DNA from: an uncultured Blautia sp.
GTDB lineage: Bacteria; Bacillota; Clostridia; Lachnospirales; Lachnospiraceae
Direction: 5' to 3'
NCBI GenBank assembly: GCA_946538475.1
Contig: CAMNGN010000049.1
Location: 1 to 12,330 of the forward strand
Length of the DNA: 12,330 bases
Numbering within the stretch: the first letter of the stretch is position 1; every line of letters begins with the position of its first letter. The position numbers and the translations under genes are program-made. Of this stretch, positions 10,847 to 12,330 are shown one piece after another. Below the pieces are notes generated by a model. It was not told where the DNA came from, made no database searches, and saw only the letters and a list, made by a program, of their open reading frames with translations.

Positions 10847-12330
10847 ATGAAAAAAATAATAAAACGTCTATTAAGCTGTATCATCGTGTGCGCGTTGATC
10901 ATAGCTGTACTGTCCGGAGCGACAGAAATAGCGGAAAGAAAGTCAAGTGCCTTTAAATATGCTCCGTTTTTTGAACATGCAAAGGATATCGATGTGCTGT
11001 TCCTGGGATCCAGCCATATGCTCAATGCGGTTTATCCGATGGAACTGTGGAACCGGTATGGTATTACCTCGTACAATTTTGGGGGGCACAGCTGTGAGAT
11101 CGCCGTCTCGTACTGGAATCTTATGAATGCGCTGGACTACTGTACACCCAAAACCGTCGTTGTTGACTGCCTGTTCCTGTCCAATCAGCGGAAAGCATCC
11201 GATAATTTTTCGTATCAGCATCTGTCACTCGATGCGTTTCCTCTGTCACTGACCAAGATGCGGGCGGTGTTCGATCTGGTAAACGATCCGAATGACGATA
11301 AAGTTACAGAGGAGCCGGAAGAGGGCGAGGAAATCGTGTACGAGAAACCTACAAAAACAGGACTTTTGTGGAATTATTCCGTCTATCATTCGAGATGGAC
11401 TGAAATTACCGAAGAAGATTTTGCAGGGGAGAGTACACATGAATATGGAGCAGAGGCGCGGGTAAGAGTAGCGCAGCCCGACAAGCTCATAGAAAACAAG
11501 GGTAAAAAGCTCGAAGAAGAAACGACGGGCATGGAGTACCTGAGAAAAATAATCGAAGAGTGCCAAAAAAGGAATATCGATGTATTGCTGACCTATCTGC
11601 CATATCCGATATCAAAGACGACGAGCTGGAAAGAAGTCAACACAGCGCAGGACATAGCAGATGAATACGGAGTCGACTATATCAATTTCCCTGAAGAGGA
11701 TATCGTAGATCTTAACGTTGACTGTTATGATGAAGACTCACATATGAATGTGTCCGGAGCTTTAAAGATAACGAATTATTTCGGTAACTATCTGACAGAA
11801 AACCATGGACTGACAGATCACAGGGAAGATCCGGAATATGCTTACTGGGATAAGGACTTTGCTGTTTACAAGAGTGAAAAAGATGAACGGCTGACCACAG
11901 CCAAGGATCTGAACACATTTCTGATGCTTCTGAACGACGAAGATTATGGCTTTATTCTCAACACAGGAGATCCAAGGATCTTTGAAGATGAAACTACGAT
12001 GAGCCTGCTTCGAAATAAGGGAGTAAATGTTGCCGAGATCGGCCCCGGGACAAAGTGCATTATCGCATACGGAAATGATACGCGAGTGATCAATTCGGAG
12101 GTTGAGGAAGAAAGAAATTATGGCGAACTGATTCCGTTTATTTTGGATAAGCAATCCGGAGTGATCGATAATCTGAGCGAAGACTACCTGATACTGGACA
12201 ACAATACTTTGTATCAGGAAGAGAAGATATTTGCCAATGTGTTTAACAGTGACGGAACCGGACTTGTCAATTCTTCGGTGTTTGCCATTCCGGCCACGTC
12301 GACTTCGATCGACAGGACTCCGGAGCAGGG
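10847..12330 (+). CDS. membrane-anchored SGNH/GDSL-like O-acyltransferase partner (3' truncated by window end)
   Basis: An ATG at 10847 with AGGAG (10835-10839) overlapping the stop of the MBOAT gene opens a frame that stays open to the window edge, giving 494 residues without a stop. Residues 1-25 are a basic start plus a hydrophobic helix, a signal anchor. Residues 49-58 read Asp-Val-Leu-Phe-Leu-Gly54-Ser-Ser-His-Met, the block I nucleophile motif of SGNH proteins; Asp297-Ser-His299-Met-Asn-Val-Ser-Gly matches the C-terminal Asp/His block V. Between them an acidic insertion (about 150-165, Glu-Glu-Pro-Glu-Glu-Gly-Glu-Glu) occurs. After about residue 350 a separate region follows (Asp-Tyr-Gly-Phe-Ile-Leu-Asn-Thr-Gly-Asp ... 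Gly-Thr-Gly-Leu-Val-Asn-Ser-Ser-Val-Phe), which may be a small beta-rich accessory domain resembling the interleukin-like EMT inducer fold. That assignment is tentative. The pair with MBOAT suggests acylation of a cell-surface polymer. Confidence 0.8.
   Translation, partial: MKKIIKRLLSCIIVCALIIAVLSGATEIAERKSSAFKYAPFFEHAKDIDVLFLGSSHMLNAVYPMELWNRYGITSYNFGGHSCEIAVSYWNLMNALDYCTPKTVVVDCLFLSNQRKASDNFSYQHLSLDAFPLSLTKMRAVFDLVNDPNDDKVTEEPEEGEEIVYEKPTKTGLLWNYSVYHSRWTEITEEDFAGESTHEYGAEARVRVAQPDKLIENKGKKLEEETTGMEYLRKIIEECQKRNIDVLLTYLPYPISKTTSWKEVNTAQDIADEYGVDYINFPEEDIVDLNVDCYDEDSHMNVSGALKITNYFGNYLTENHGLTDHREDPEYAYWDKDFAVYKSEKDERLTTAKDLNTFLMLLNDEDYGFILNTGDPRIFEDETTMSLLRNKGVNVAEIGPGTKCIIAYGNDTRVINSEVEEERNYGELIPFILDKQSGVIDNLSEDYLILDNNTLYQEEKIFANVFNSDGTGLVNSSVFAIPATSTSIDRTPEQ

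Noticed and set aside
9610..11025. 471-codon open frame on the minus strand
   Set aside because: It is antisense to the MBOAT gene and the start of the SGNH gene, both with clear motifs and ribosome binding sites; the translation has no family signature.

Overview
The window looks like chromosomal DNA of a Gram-positive anaerobe of the class Clostridia, most likely close to Lachnospiraceae. This is an inference from the strong purine-rich ribosome binding sites (gaaggagg, gaaagga), sigma-A-type promoters, moderate GC content, a ferredoxin-like aldo/keto reductase, and gene families common in that group. There is no rRNA, tRNA, CRISPR array, complete insertion sequence or phage gene.

Left part (1-2034): the tail of an unidentified membrane protein, then a two-gene unit with an aldo/keto reductase carrying two C-terminal 4Fe-4S motifs and a YgjV-type membrane protein joined to an acetyltransferase-like domain. 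A REP-like hairpin precedes this pair and a related single-arm element lies between the two genes. Middle part (2035-4590): a strong promoter, a structured leader and a three-gene polar amino acid ABC importer (binding protein, permease, ATPase; cystine-like by motif) closed by a branched intrinsic terminator. Next (4591-7578) is a secreted M4 (thermolysin-like) metalloprotease with its propeptide and an unusual long acidic C-terminus, preceded by a 13-bp dyad in its leader and followed by a bidirectional-looking terminator.

Right part (7579-12330): the 3' remnant of an alpha/beta hydrolase, then a perfect 98-nt palindrome (two 48-nt arms) whose right arm encodes the last nine residues and the stop codon of a minus-strand tRNA-dihydrouridine synthase. 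A divergent intergenic region with a perfect consensus promoter drives an MBOAT O-acyltransferase and a membrane-anchored SGNH-like partner that runs off the window end. These two probably form a surface glycan or polymer O-acylation system; the partner appears to carry an extra C-terminal domain.

The observations most worth follow-up are the mixed set of REP-like palindromes with no transposase in view (one has rewritten the end of a housekeeping gene), the MBOAT/SGNH pair with its accessory domain, the binding protein with no lipid-attachment cysteine, and the aldo/keto reductase whose usual catalytic Tyr and Lys appear replaced. I do not see a clearly new defence or mobile system here.
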